From Paramesorhizobium deserti (GTDB lineage Bacteria; Pseudomonadota; Alphaproteobacteria; Rhizobiales; Rhizobiaceae): a stretch of DNA of 64,000 nucleotides. This document shows, one piece after another, positions 8,364-16,196 of this stretch (positions are counted from its first letter, which is position 1; each line of letters opens with the position of its first letter). The translations under genes were made by a program, and so were the position numbers. The notes under the pieces were generated by a model that saw nothing but the letters and a program-made list of their open reading frames with translations, was not told the origin of the DNA and did no database searches. Location of the stretch: the NCBI RefSeq assembly GCF_001558695.1, contig NZ_LNTU01000034.1, forward strand, positions 1-64,000, read 5' to 3'.

Positions 8364-9391
8364 CCACACAGTCCAGTCTCATGTACACCGAGATTGCCTC
8401 CATTCCCGATGTGGTGGCGCGATTTCTCGACGAATCGAACGATATTTTGCGCAAAGCCGGTACTTTTCTGCGCGAAAAGGATCCGGCTTTTCTCGCCTCG
8501 ATCGCGCGCGGGTCCTCGGACCATGTCGCAACCTATCTCAAATATGCGACCGAGCTGACCGCCGGCATCCCCGTCGCCTCGCTCGGCCCCTCCATCGCGT
8601 CGATCTATGGCGTCCAGCTAAAGCTCGCCAAAGCCGCGGCAATCGCGATCTCGCAATCCGGAAAGAGTCCTGATATCTTGACGATGGCCGAAATGGCGCG
8701 TGAAAGCGGCGCCCTGACATTCGCCATCAGCAATTCACCGGATTCGCCCTTGGCGCAGACCAGTGATTTCCCGATCGATATCCTTGCGGGCCCTGAAAGA
8801 AGCGTTGCGGCGACAAAGACATTCGTCGCGTCCGCAGTCGCAGGCCTCGGCCTCCTCGCGCACTGGACGAACGATACGGAACTGCTCTCCGCCCTTGATC
8901 AATTGCCCAAATGTCTCGCCGATGCGCTGACCTGCGACTGGTCACCCCTGGCGGAGGCGCTGGAAGGCCACGATTCGCTCTTCGTTTTGGGACGTGGCCC
9001 CTCCTCCGCCATTGCCAGCGAAGTGGCGCTGAAATTCAAGGAAACGAGCTCCATGCATGCCGAAGCCTATAGCGCGGCGGAAGTTCTGCATGGTCCGGTC
9101 GCTATCGTCGGCGAGAACTTCCCCGTGCTTGCGCTGACTGCCCATGACCAGGCGGAAAAATCGATCATCGAAACCTCCGACCGGATTGCCGCACAAGGCG
9201 CATCCGTTTTCGTGACCTCCACCGCCAGGACCACGGCGACCGCCCTGCCCTTTATCGCCACACCGCACCGCCTGACCGATCCCCTGACGCTTCTGGTCTC
9301 CTTCTATGGCTTTGTCGAAGCCCTGTCGCGCCATCGCGGCTTCAACCCGGACCAGCCGCCTCATCTTCGTAAAGTGACCGAAACCATATGA
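8360..9391 (+). CDS. SIS-domain sugar-phosphate isomerase/deaminase (NagB-II / GlmS C-terminal type)
   Basis: 343 residues with two SIS domains and no glutaminase domain. Recognisable motifs are IARGSSDH (residues about 50), SQSGKSPD (near 95), AVAATKTF-like SVAATKTFV, and ALKFKETSSMHAEAYSAAEVLHGP near residue 225, all typical of the isomerase half of GlmS. Stand-alone versions (NagB-II/AgaS) deaminate glucosamine-6-P to fructose-6-P. TTG 8360 overlaps the GntR stop (TTGA); ATG 8381 is an alternative. It lies directly before nagA, whose product it would consume. Confidence 0.85.
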   Translation: MTTQSSLMYTEIASIPDVVARFLDESNDILRKAGTFLREKDPAFLASIARGSSDHVATYLKYATELTAGIPVASLGPSIASIYGVQLKLAKAAAIAISQSGKSPDILTMAEMARESGALTFAISNSPDSPLAQTSDFPIDILAGPERSVAATKTFVASAVAGLGLLAHWTNDTELLSALDQLPKCLADALTCDWSPLAEALEGHDSLFVLGRGPSSAIASEVALKFKETSSMHAEAYSAAEVLHGPVAIVGENFPVLALTAHDQAEKSIIETSDRIAAQGASVFVTSTARTTATALPFIATPHRLTDPLTLLVSFYGFVEALSRHRGFNPDQPPHLRKVTETI

Positions 9392-10560
9392 TAAGTGAAC
9401 CGTTTGCCCTGACCGCGCCACGTATCTTCGACGGCGAGCGATGGCTACACGATAAAGCATTGATTTTGCGCGACGGGCTGATTGAAGCCGTTGTCGCCCG
9501 AAATGCCGTCCCCACCGGGATACGGACGATCTCCGTACATGACGGGATGATCGTCCCCGGCTTCATCGACCTGCAAGTCAATGGCGGCGGCGGCGTGCTG
9601 CTCAATGAACAACCCGATCTGGACGCCATCCGCACCATCTGCGCCGCCCATGCCAAGTTCGGTACGGTCGGGTTGCTGCCCACCCTGATCACCGATACCC
9701 GTGAGATAACGGCAGCGACCATTGCCGCTGGCGAAGAGGCCGCACGCGAAAAGGTGCCGGGCTTTCTAGGCCTTCATCTCGAAGGACCGCATCTGTCGGT
9801 CAAGCGTAAGGGCACGCACCATCCCGCCCTTATCCGCCCGATGGAGGACGCCGACCTCGCGCGGCTGATCGAGGCGCGCAAGCACCTACCCGTCCTGCTC
9901 ACAACGGTCGCGCCGGAAAACACCACCAACGAGCAGATCGAAGCGCTTGCAGCAGCCGGCATCATCGTCAGCCTCGGACACTCCGATTGCGCTTATTCGA
10001 GCATTGCGGATGCCACCCGCGCCGGCGCCTCAGTGGTAACACATCTCTTCAACGCCATGAGCCCTCTCGGCCATCGCGAACCGGGCATGGTCGGCGCGGC
10101 CCTCGATCTCGGCAGCCTCAATGTCGGTCTGATTGCCGATGGCTTCCATGTCGATCCTGCAGCCATCCGTATCGCGCTGCGGGCGAAGACCGGTCCCGGA
10201 CACATCTTCCTCGTCACCGACGCCATGTCGACGATCGGCACGGATATGACGAGCTTCACCCTCAATGGGCGGATGATCTATCGTGCCGATGGCCGGCTCA
10301 CGCTCGAGGACGGAACGCTCGCTGGCGCCGACCTCGATATGATTTCGGCGGTCCGCTTCATGCACCGGGTGATCGGCCTGCCGCTTGAGGAGGCATTGCG
10401 CATGGCGTCGCTTTATCCTGCCCAAAGCATCGGCGTAGGCGACGAGCTTGGCACGCTACGCAAGGGAATGCGCGCCAGTTTCCTGCATCTTGATGATGAA
10501 CTCGATGTCAAAAGAACCGTCATCGACGGACAGATCATCTTTGGCGGCCCATTCGAATAG
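9388..10560 (+). CDS. nagA: N-acetylglucosamine-6-phosphate deacetylase
   Basis: 390-residue amidohydrolase converting GlcNAc-6-P to GlcN-6-P and acetate in the cytoplasm. Visible motifs are VPGFIDLQVNGGGG (near 55), LGLHLEGPHL (near 130, metal-binding Glu), the HS of SLGHSDC (near 195), HLFNAMSPLGHREPG (near 215) and VTDAMS (near 275, catalytic Asp). It overlaps the deaminase gene by 4 bp (ATGA) and closes the operon kinase-gntR-deaminase-nagA. With the MurQ-like enzyme it would funnel MurNAc/GlcNAc into glycolysis. Confidence 0.95.
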   Translation: MISEPFALTAPRIFDGERWLHDKALILRDGLIEAVVARNAVPTGIRTISVHDGMIVPGFIDLQVNGGGGVLLNEQPDLDAIRTICAAHAKFGTVGLLPTLITDTREITAATIAAGEEAAREKVPGFLGLHLEGPHLSVKRKGTHHPALIRPMEDADLARLIEARKHLPVLLTTVAPENTTNEQIEALAAAGIIVSLGHSDCAYSSIADATRAGASVVTHLFNAMSPLGHREPGMVGAALDLGSLNVGLIADGFHVDPAAIRIALRAKTGPGHIFLVTDAMSTIGTDMTSFTLNGRMIYRADGRLTLEDGTLAGADLDMISAVRFMHRVIGLPLEEALRMASLYPAQSIGVGDELGTLRKGMRASFLHLDDELDVKRTVIDGQIIFGGPFE

Positions 10561-10640
10561 GAATCCTGCCAGAGCTTTCGGATTACTGCCGAAAATGCTT
10601 GCGGGCCGATAAGCGAATTCTTAATTCTGGTAGAGATAAT

Positions 10641-10665
10641 AGCGGCAGGCATGAAAACTGCCGCT
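10641..10665. promoter_or_regulatory. perfect inverted repeat upstream of the Rrf2 gene
   Basis: AGCGGCAG (10641-10648) and CTGCCGCT (10658-10665) flank a 9-bp spacer, about 45-70 bp before the Rrf2 start codon. There is no T tract, so an operator for the adjacent regulator is at least as likely as a terminator of the nagA operon. Confidence 0.4.
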
Positions 10666-10710
10666 CCAGAACGGTCATAGGAAAGATCGCATCTTGTCCC
10701 AGGAACAGCC

Positions 10711-11145
10711 ATGCTGACCAGGAAAGGAAAATACGGCCTCAAGGCGATGGTTCACCTGGCCGAGATCGAAAAAGGCGAACTTGCATCCGTCAATGAGATC
10801 GCGACTATACGCCAGATTCCAAGGAAATTTCTGGACAATATCCTGACTGAGTTGCGCAACGCCGGCTTTGTGCAGAGCCGCAAAGGAAAAGGCGGAGGCT
10901 TCTGCCTCGCCAGACCTGCCGATGAAATCCGCATCGGCAATATCATCCGCATCCTCGACGGACCGTTGGCACCGATTTCCTGCGCCAGCAAGACGCGATA
11001 CCGTCCATGTGACGATTGCAATGAAGAGAATTGCGAAGTCCGGCTAATGATGTTGGAAGTACGCGAGGCGATCGCGACGGTTCTTGACAACAGAACCCTT
11101 GCGGAGACCGGCGCGCCCGTTGTGGACGCGCTCTTGAAGGCGTAG
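10711..11145 (+). CDS. Rrf2-family transcriptional regulator with cysteine cluster
   Basis: 144 residues. The N-terminal winged helix of Rrf2 proteins is clear (MLTRKGKYGLKAMVHLAEIE, then IPRKFLDNILTELRNAGFVQ and RKGKGGGFCLARP). Cys91, Cys100, Cys103 and Cys108 form a C-x8-C-x2-C-x4-C pattern fit for an Fe-S cluster or redox sensing, as in IscR/NsrR-type members. The sequence does not resemble RirA closely. It stands alone between nagA and znuA, convergent with znuA. Target genes are unknown; an inverted repeat 45 bp upstream may be an autoregulatory site. Confidence 0.85.
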   Translation: MLTRKGKYGLKAMVHLAEIEKGELASVNEIATIRQIPRKFLDNILTELRNAGFVQSRKGKGGGFCLARPADEIRIGNIIRILDGPLAPISCASKTRYRPCDDCNEENCEVRLMMLEVREAIATVLDNRTLAETGAPVVDALLKA

Positions 11146-11178
11146 AACGCCGATCTCCTGACCAACCCCCGGCGTGCT

Positions 11179-11201
11179 ATGGCGGACAGTCGGCCCGCCA
11201 T
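11179..11201. terminator. hairpin between convergent rrf2 and znuA
   Basis: ATGGCGG (11179-11185) pairs with CCGCCAT (11195-11201) in the 70-bp gap between two convergent genes. No strong T tract follows on either strand, so termination function is only suggested by position. Confidence 0.4.
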
Positions 11202-11215
11202 ATCAGCAAGAATCC

Positions 11216-12289
11216 TCAGCTCGCTTCCGAAAGGCAGGCCCTCAAGGAGTTCGCCAGATTGCGGATAAGCTCCGGATAGAGATCGGGGCCGTCCTTCAGC
11301 GATGCGCCGAGCGGATCGAGCACGCCGGATTTCGCCGTCGTGCCTTCAGTGACCGTCTTGACCAGCCGCGGCTCGAATTGCGGCTCCGCAAAAACGCATG
11401 TCGCGCCGAGCTGCTTCACCTTTTCGCGAATCTCCGAAACGCGTTGCGCGCCGGGGACGTTTTCGGGACTGACGGTAATCGAACCCACCGTATTCACACC
11501 GAAGCGCTTTTCGAAATACTGATAGGCATCGTGGAAGACGATGAATGGCTTGTCCTTGACCGGCTTGAGCTCGGCCGTGATATCCTTGGTCAGCGCGTCG
11601 AGCTTCGCCGAATAGGCATCCGCATTCGCCTTGTAGCGTTCGGCATGTTCGGGATCGGACTCCGAAAGCGTTTTGGCGATATCCTGCACGAGGATCTTCG
11701 CATTTTCCGGATCGAGCCAGAAATGCAGATCGTATTCGCCATGCGCATGATCGTGGTGCGCGTGGCCTTCCGCCTCTGCTGCCGTCTCCGTGTGATCGTG
11801 TGCGTGTTCTGCAGTGTCATGGGCATGCCCCTCCTCCCCCTCGGCATATTCATGCCCGTCATGCGCCTTTTCATGAGCATGGTCATGGCCTTCTTCCGCC
11901 TCGTCACCATGCTCATGTGCTTCGAACGGACCGCCTTCGCGGAATTTGAGCTTAGTCAGGCCCGGGGCATCTTCGAGAGCCACGATCTTCGCGCCCATGG
12001 CTAAGGTCTCGAAAGGCTTCTGGAGAAAGGTTTCCATTCCAGGGCCGGCCCAGAAGATCACCTTGGCGTGCTCGATCGCCTCTGCATCTGAAGGCCTGAG
12101 GCTATAGACATGCTCCGAACCGGTGCCCCGCACGATGAGTGTGGGTTCGCCGACACCTTCCATCACCGCAGCGACCAGCGAGTGAACAGGCTTGATCGAG
12201 GCGACAACACCCTCCCTGTCGTCAGCAAAAGCAGACCCGGCACAGACAAACGCAGCCGAAGCAAGCAGAAGCGATCGGAGAATTTTCAT
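11216..12289 (-). CDS. znuA: zinc ABC transporter periplasmic zinc-binding protein ZnuA
   Basis: 357 residues, cluster A-I solute-binding protein delivering Zn2+ to ZnuB. A signal peptide ends at GSAFA-DD. The metal-ligand regions are VASIKPVHSLV (near 35), DLHFWLDPENA (near 190) and the VFHDAYQYF stretch (near 255). Between the first two lies a His/Asp/Glu-rich loop of roughly 65 residues, usual for ZnuA but long here. Transcribed divergently from znuCB-zur across a Zur-box-like palindrome. Confidence 0.96.
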   Translation of the reverse strand: MKILRSLLLASAAFVCAGSAFADDREGVVASIKPVHSLVAAVMEGVGEPTLIVRGTGSEHVYSLRPSDAEAIEHAKVIFWAGPGMETFLQKPFETLAMGAKIVALEDAPGLTKLKFREGGPFEAHEHGDEAEEGHDHAHEKAHDGHEYAEGEEGHAHDTAEHAHDHTETAAEAEGHAHHDHAHGEYDLHFWLDPENAKILVQDIAKTLSESDPEHAERYKANADAYSAKLDALTKDITAELKPVKDKPFIVFHDAYQYFEKRFGVNTVGSITVSPENVPGAQRVSEIREKVKQLGATCVFAEPQFEPRLVKTVTEGTTAKSGVLDPLGASLKDGPDLYPELIRNLANSLRACLSEAS

Positions 12290-12325
12290 GATACCTCACA
12301 TTGAATTCGGGCATGCGGCAACTGG

Positions 12326-12344
12326 TATGTTATCTTATTACATA
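12326..12344. promoter_or_regulatory. Zur-box-like palindrome between znuA and znuC
   Basis: TATGTTATCTTATTACATA: 14 of 19 positions are palindromic. The AT-rich TGTTAT...TTACA layout matches alphaproteobacterial Zur operators. It lies 37 bp before znuA and about 60 bp before znuC, able to repress both when zinc is sufficient. Confidence 0.7.
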
Positions 12345-12406
12345 AGTTGCGTAACTCTATAACGTCTGCCATAAGGCATGACAAGTGCTCACTGGAAAAT
12401 ATCGAC

Positions 12407-13267
12407 ATGCCCACCGGCCAAACGGCCTCACCGCCTCTCATCGATATCAGAAATGCCGGCGTTTTCCGAGACGGCAAATGGCTCGTCCGCGATATCGATC
12501 TCGAATTGAAGCGCGGAGAGATCGTCACCCTGATTGGGCCGAACGGATCGGGCAAGAGCACGACCGCCAAGCTGGCAATCAAGGTGCTGAAGCCGGATGA
12601 AGGACAGGTGATCCATGCGCCTGACCTGCGCATCGGCTATGTGCCCCAGAAACTGGCGATCGACTGGACGCTGCCGCTTTCCGTCGAGCGGCTCATCACC
12701 CTGACATCTCCCCAGAAGAAGCGGGATATCGAACAGGCGCTTGAAGCTGTCGGCATCCCCCATCTCGCTAAGGCCGAGTTGCGCTTTCTCTCGGGCGGAG
12801 AATTCCAGCGTGCGCTGCTCGCCAGGGCAATGGTGCGCAAGCCGGATATTCTCGTCCTTGATGAACCTGTGCAAGGAGTGGATTTTGTCGGGGAAGCCGC
12901 ACTCTATGAATTGATCGAGAAACTGCGCGACACCTCTCATTGTGGCGTGCTCCTGATCTCGCACGACCTGCATCTGGTCATGGCCGCGACCGATCGCGTC
13001 ATTTGCCTCAATGGGCATATATGCTGCAGCGGCACCCCGAAGGACGTCGCAGCAAGCCCCGAATACGCAAAGCTTTTCGGCCCCCGTGCCAGAGGATCAC
13101 TCGCCGTTTATGAGCATCATCACGATCACACCCATCTTCCCGACGGGCGCGTCCGCCACGCGGATGGATCAGTCACCGATCACTGCCATGAGCATGACGG
13201 CCATCACCATGGTCATGATCACACGCAGACCGTGAAGGCGAAAGGAGAAAGCACCGATGCTCGATGA
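12407..13267 (+). CDS. znuC: zinc ABC transporter ATP-binding protein ZnuC
   Basis: About 286 residues from ATG 12407 (MPTGQTASPP). Walker A GPNGSGKST, signature LSGGEFQRALLARA, Walker B ILVLDEPVQGVD and the switch His in LISHDLH are all present. ZnuC-specific features include IGYVPQKLAID. The last 45 residues form a His-rich tail (HHHDHTH, then HCHEHDGHHHGHDH), absent from short enterobacterial ZnuC. It overlaps znuB by 11 bp. Confidence 0.95.
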   Translation: MPTGQTASPPLIDIRNAGVFRDGKWLVRDIDLELKRGEIVTLIGPNGSGKSTTAKLAIKVLKPDEGQVIHAPDLRIGYVPQKLAIDWTLPLSVERLITLTSPQKKRDIEQALEAVGIPHLAKAELRFLSGGEFQRALLARAMVRKPDILVLDEPVQGVDFVGEAALYELIEKLRDTSHCGVLLISHDLHLVMAATDRVICLNGHICCSGTPKDVAASPEYAKLFGPRARGSLAVYEHHHDHTHLPDGRVRHADGSVTDHCHEHDGHHHGHDHTQTVKAKGESTDAR

Positions 13268-14069
13268 TTTCTTCACCCGTGCGCTCATTGCCGGTGTCGG
13301 CCTCGCGCTCACCACTGGGCCACTCGGTTGCTTCATCGTCTGGCGGCGCATGGCCTATTTTGGTGACACCATGGCACATTCCGCTCTTCTCGGCGTTGCG
13401 CTGGCCTTCTTCTTCGAGATCAATGCCATGATCGGCGTGTTCGCTGTCGCCGTGCTGATTTCCGGCCTTCTGCTGCTTCTACAGCGCCGCGATTCGCTCT
13501 CAACCGATTCGCTGCTTGGCATTCTCTCCCATTCGACCCTCGCGTTGGGGCTGGTCATGGTCGCCTTCATGACATGGATACGCGTCGATCTCCTGGCGTT
13601 CCTGTTCGGCGATATCCTCGCCGTTTCGAAAGCCGACATCGCATTCATTTATGGCGGCGGCTTTGCCGTCTTGCTGGTCATGTTTTGGCTATGGCGTCCA
13701 CTGCTCGCCGCCACCGTCAATGAAGACGTGGCCAAGGCGGAAGGCCTCCGCCCGGACCTTTCACGCATTGTCTTCATGCTGCTCATGGCCATGGTCATCG
13801 CCATAGCGATGAAGATCGTCGGCATTCTTCTGATTACCGCACTGCTGATTATTCCGGCGGCGACGGCCAGACGCCTTTCGAGCACGCCGGAACAGATGGC
13901 CGTTTTCGCATCCCTTCTCGGGGCGATCGCGGTCGTGACAGGCCTTTTCGGATCGCTGCGTTTCGACACTCCGTCCGGTCCATCCATTGTCGTTGCAGCT
14001 TTGGGGGTTTTCATTTTAAGCCTGTTGCCACTACATATATTCCTGCCATCAACCGCGCGCGGACGCTAA
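13257..14069 (+). CDS. znuB: zinc ABC transporter permease ZnuB
   Basis: 270 residues with about eight hydrophobic helices, ABC-3 family. Typical stretches are LTTGPLGCFIVWRRMAYFGD near the N-terminus (the permease motif before DTMAHSALLGVAL) and KIVGILLITALLIIPAATAR near residue 190. It starts inside the znuC tail and ends 4 bp before zur, so znuC-znuB-zur is one operon moving Zn2+ across the inner membrane. Confidence 0.95.
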   Translation: MLDDFFTRALIAGVGLALTTGPLGCFIVWRRMAYFGDTMAHSALLGVALAFFFEINAMIGVFAVAVLISGLLLLLQRRDSLSTDSLLGILSHSTLALGLVMVAFMTWIRVDLLAFLFGDILAVSKADIAFIYGGGFAVLLVMFWLWRPLLAATVNEDVAKAEGLRPDLSRIVFMLLMAMVIAIAMKIVGILLITALLIIPAATARRLSSTPEQMAVFASLLGAIAVVTGLFGSLRFDTPSGPSIVVAALGVFILSLLPLHIFLPSTARGR

Positions 14070-14073
14070 GCCC

Positions 14074-14472
14074 ATGACAGCCAGACACGAGCTCACCCGC
14101 AATCAGGCTCTGGTCTTCGATGCTCTTGCGAAGGCCGAGAGCCCTTTGAGCGCTTATACCATTCTCGACCGATTGCGGGATGATGGCTTCCGCGCGCCGC
14201 TGCAGGTCTATCGAGCGCTTGAAAAGCTCTTGGACTACGGCATGGTCCATCGGCTCGAAAGTCTCAACGCCTTCGTCGCCTGCGCACACCCCCATTGCGG
14301 TGAACACGGGCTGATTGCATTCGCCATTTGCGAAAAATGCGGACAGGTATCGGAATTCTCGGACACGGTAATCGAACAGCAGGTTAGCGACTGGACTGGC
14401 CGCAACGGCTTCAAGCCATCCAAAACCACGGTTGAAATCCGCGGCACCTGCGCTAATTGCCTTAACGGATAA
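14074..14472 (+). CDS. zur: zinc uptake regulator Zur (Fur family)
   Basis: 132 residues. The N-terminal winged helix spans residues about 5-65 (LTRNQALVFDAL, then PLQVYRALEKLLDYGMVHRLES). Cys86/Cys89 (CEKC) and Cys126/Cys129 (CANC) form the structural zinc site, with CAHPHC near 70-75 in the sensing region. Fur-type repressor that would bind the palindrome at 12326-12344 with zinc. Co-transcribed with znuCB, giving negative feedback. Confidence 0.94.
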   Translation: MTARHELTRNQALVFDALAKAESPLSAYTILDRLRDDGFRAPLQVYRALEKLLDYGMVHRLESLNAFVACAHPHCGEHGLIAFAICEKCGQVSEFSDTVIEQQVSDWTGRNGFKPSKTTVEIRGTCANCLNG

Positions 14473-14504
14473 CCCTCAATAAGTGCATTTATTAAAGTAT
14501 TGCA

Positions 14505-14524
14505 ACCTGTAAGATAGATATGCT
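14505..14524 (+). promoter_or_regulatory. lux-box-like half site upstream of the AHL synthase
   Basis: ACCTGTAAGATAGATATGCT matches the left half of the classical lux box (ACCTGTAGGAT) in 10 of 11 positions, but the right half is poor. The 226-bp gap 14473-14698 is AT-rich and otherwise holds no gene. A LuxR-type activator could bind here; this is inference. Confidence 0.35.
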
Positions 14525-14698
14525 ATAAAGCGTTTCTCATTAAAAGATACAACCCAAACTATAAACTTAAATCTCTTTTCACTTTTGCCCTGCAAATATC
14601 CGCACATGGCGGAGGGACCGGTGCTTTGCCGGAGTTGCGTTAGGCGGGGCTCGTCAATTTCGCCTCATCCATCTCGTTATGGCGAAAGAGGAGCGATC

Positions 14699-15301
14699 AT
14701 GCTGCACTATATTCATCCCCACCAAAGGTCACAATACCGCTCATTACTCGACGACTATTTCTGTCTGCGCAAAACGATTTTTCATGACAAGCTCGGCTGG
14801 AGCGTGAATGTCACTGGAGATATGGAAAAAGATATCTACGACACGATGGATTGCATGTACATTCTATCCACGTCGGCAGATGGTCAGTTGCTCGGCGGCC
14901 TTCGCCAGATGGTCACAACAGGCCCGACCCTGACATGGGAAGTTTTCTCCGACCTTGTCCCCGATCGCACCAGCATCATGTCGCCGCGCGTTTGGGAAAC
15001 CACCCGTTTCTGCGTTTCCCCATCTGCCTCGCACCTGAAGTTCAACAGCGGCATCAACCGCGTGGCCATCGAGCTCTCTCTTGGCGCTCTTGAATACGGC
15101 ATCCAGCAAGGCGTCACCCGCCACATCGCCGTCTGCGAACGCACCGTATTCGAATTGTCCCGCTCCCTGCGTGTTCCCTCTGAAATTCTCGGCTCCCGGA
15201 TCGAACCTAACGGTTCCGAAATCCTTTGCGTGGCATGGGAGGTCAACGAGGAATCCGCGGCGAGGCTGAAATGGGCAGGATCGATGGCGCAAGTGGCGTA
15301 A
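14699..15301 (+). CDS. acyl-homoserine-lactone synthase (LuxI family)
   Basis: 200 residues starting at ATG 14699 behind AGAGGAG. LuxI enzymes make N-acyl-homoserine lactone signals from acyl-ACP and S-adenosylmethionine. The hallmark residues are in register: Arg24, Phe28, Trp34, Asp45, Asp48, Arg69, Glu100 and Arg103 (FCLRKTIF, GWSV, KDIYD, GGLRQM, PRVWETTRF). Length is typical. No luxR lies next to it; the nearest LuxR-type receptor is about 35 kb away (50390-51181). A hairpin-T terminator follows. The gene looks intact. The acyl chain cannot be predicted. Confidence 0.9.
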   Translation: MLHYIHPHQRSQYRSLLDDYFCLRKTIFHDKLGWSVNVTGDMEKDIYDTMDCMYILSTSADGQLLGGLRQMVTTGPTLTWEVFSDLVPDRTSIMSPRVWETTRFCVSPSASHLKFNSGINRVAIELSLGALEYGIQQGVTRHIAVCERTVFELSRSLRVPSEILGSRIEPNGSEILCVAWEVNEESAARLKWAGSMAQVA

Positions 15302-15325
15302 CGCACCATTCTGTTAAAGACGGAA

Positions 15326-15356
15326 GATCCCGCCGGCATTGGCTTTGCGGGATTTT
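15326..15356 (+). terminator. rho-independent terminator after the AHL synthase
   Basis: GATCCCGC (15326-15333) pairs with GCGGGATT (15347-15354; last pair G-U), running into TTTT (15353-15356). It ends 3 bp before the PilZ start codon, so the PilZ gene may be insulated from, or attenuated by, the synthase transcript. Confidence 0.65.
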
Positions 15357-15359
15357 CCA

Positions 15360-15695
15360 ATGAGTGATCCTCGTTCAATGGCCGAGAAACGCCGCTCGGA
15401 GCGCCGCCGCACCAGGCTGCGCTCAGGAAAGCTGGTGAACATCGACGGCAGCTTTCTGATCGAATGTCAGTTGCATGATATCGCGGGTGGCGGGGCCAAG
15501 ATCCGCGTCGCCGACCCGCGTGCCGTGCCCGATCGCTTTTGGCTTTTCGACGATCATTATGCCCAAGCGCTCTTCGCGGAAGTGGTTTGGCGTGACGGTC
15601 TCGAACTGGGCGTCAGATTTTGCGACGATCCCGCCATTCAACCGCTGGGCGAAGCACGGCTTTCGAAACTGGCCAGCAAATATTATTCGCTGTAG
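15360..15695 (+). CDS. PilZ-domain protein
   Basis: About 111 residues from ATG 15360. The RxxxR part of a c-di-GMP-binding PilZ motif is present (residues 10-17, KRRSERRR). The (D/N)xSxxG part reads D40-I-A-G-G-G45, with Ala for Ser. The remainder is beta-barrel-like (FWLFDDHYAQALFAEVVWRDGLELGVRF). PilZ proteins transmit c-di-GMP levels to motility or envelope functions. It lies between the AHL synthase and the convergent end of the flagellar operon. Binding could be weakened by the Ser-to-Ala change. Confidence 0.75.
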   Translation: MSDPRSMAEKRRSERRRTRLRSGKLVNIDGSFLIECQLHDIAGGGAKIRVADPRAVPDRFWLFDDHYAQALFAEVVWRDGLELGVRFCDDPAIQPLGEARLSKLASKYYSL

Positions 15696-15716
15696 CCAAT
15701 GCCCTGATCCGCAGGG

Positions 15717-16196
15717 TCACGTCCGTCCAGCCGCTTTCAAATTCATCTCGCGGATTTCGCGGGCCGAAATATAGCTGAACTGCTCCACCAGGAGATCGTG
15801 GACCACCGGTTCGGGGAAATGCCGGTTAATGCCGTCGATCACGGATTTCCGGACCGTTTCGAAATTCACCTTTTCGACTTGTCGCGTATCGGAATAGCTC
15901 CCATAGAACTGCCGGAATATCTCGTCATTGATGAAATATTCCAGCGGAACCGTGAGCCGCGCCTTCGTTTTCGAATCGATCGTGTAGACCAGTTGCGCGA
16001 CGATATAGCCGGCCACCGAGCCGTCGGTCATGATCGGCACGCTGAACACGTCGGTTTTGACGTAATCCATCCCGCCGAGATAGCTCGCTTGCTGGCCCCT
16101 GTCTCCAGAAGACGGCACATGGCCGCGCACCGCGAAAAACAGCGAGCCAAGAGCTACGGCGCAAATCCACAATCCGATCAGGACAGTACGGATCAT
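15717..16196 (-). CDS. membrane-anchored protein at the end of the flagellar operon
   Basis: 159 residues that I do not recognise. One N-terminal hydrophobic segment (residues about 4-22) is followed by an extracytoplasmic domain: a beta-rich part (VFSVPIMTDGSVAGYIVAQLVYTID) and then helices (FETVRKSVIDGINRHFPEP). The plan recalls FliL, an inner-membrane motor-associated protein with the same topology, but a genuine fliL lies at 35.6-36.1 kb. It overlaps the flgN-like gene by 4 bp and is the last gene of the leftward unit, so a motility role is inferred. Confidence 0.7.
   Translation of the reverse strand: MIRTVLIGLWICAVALGSLFFAVRGHVPSSGDRGQQASYLGGMDYVKTDVFSVPIMTDGSVAGYIVAQLVYTIDSKTKARLTVPLEYFINDEIFRQFYGSYSDTRQVEKVNFETVRKSVIDGINRHFPEPVVHDLLVEQFSYISAREIREMNLKAAGRT

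Noticed and set aside
10711-11145. RirA assignment for the Rrf2 regulator
   Set aside because: The sequence outside the helix-turn-helix and the cysteine spacing do not match RirA as I know it; kept as a generic Rrf2 protein.
11820-11960. His-rich stretch of znuA as a possible repeat array
   Set aside because: It is the ordinary His-rich loop of a zinc-binding protein, not a tandem DNA repeat or CRISPR-like array.
14585-14698. In-frame 38-codon extension of the AHL synthase
   Set aside because: The ATG at 14699 has a good ribosome site and puts the conserved Arg24/Phe28/Trp34 at their standard LuxI positions.
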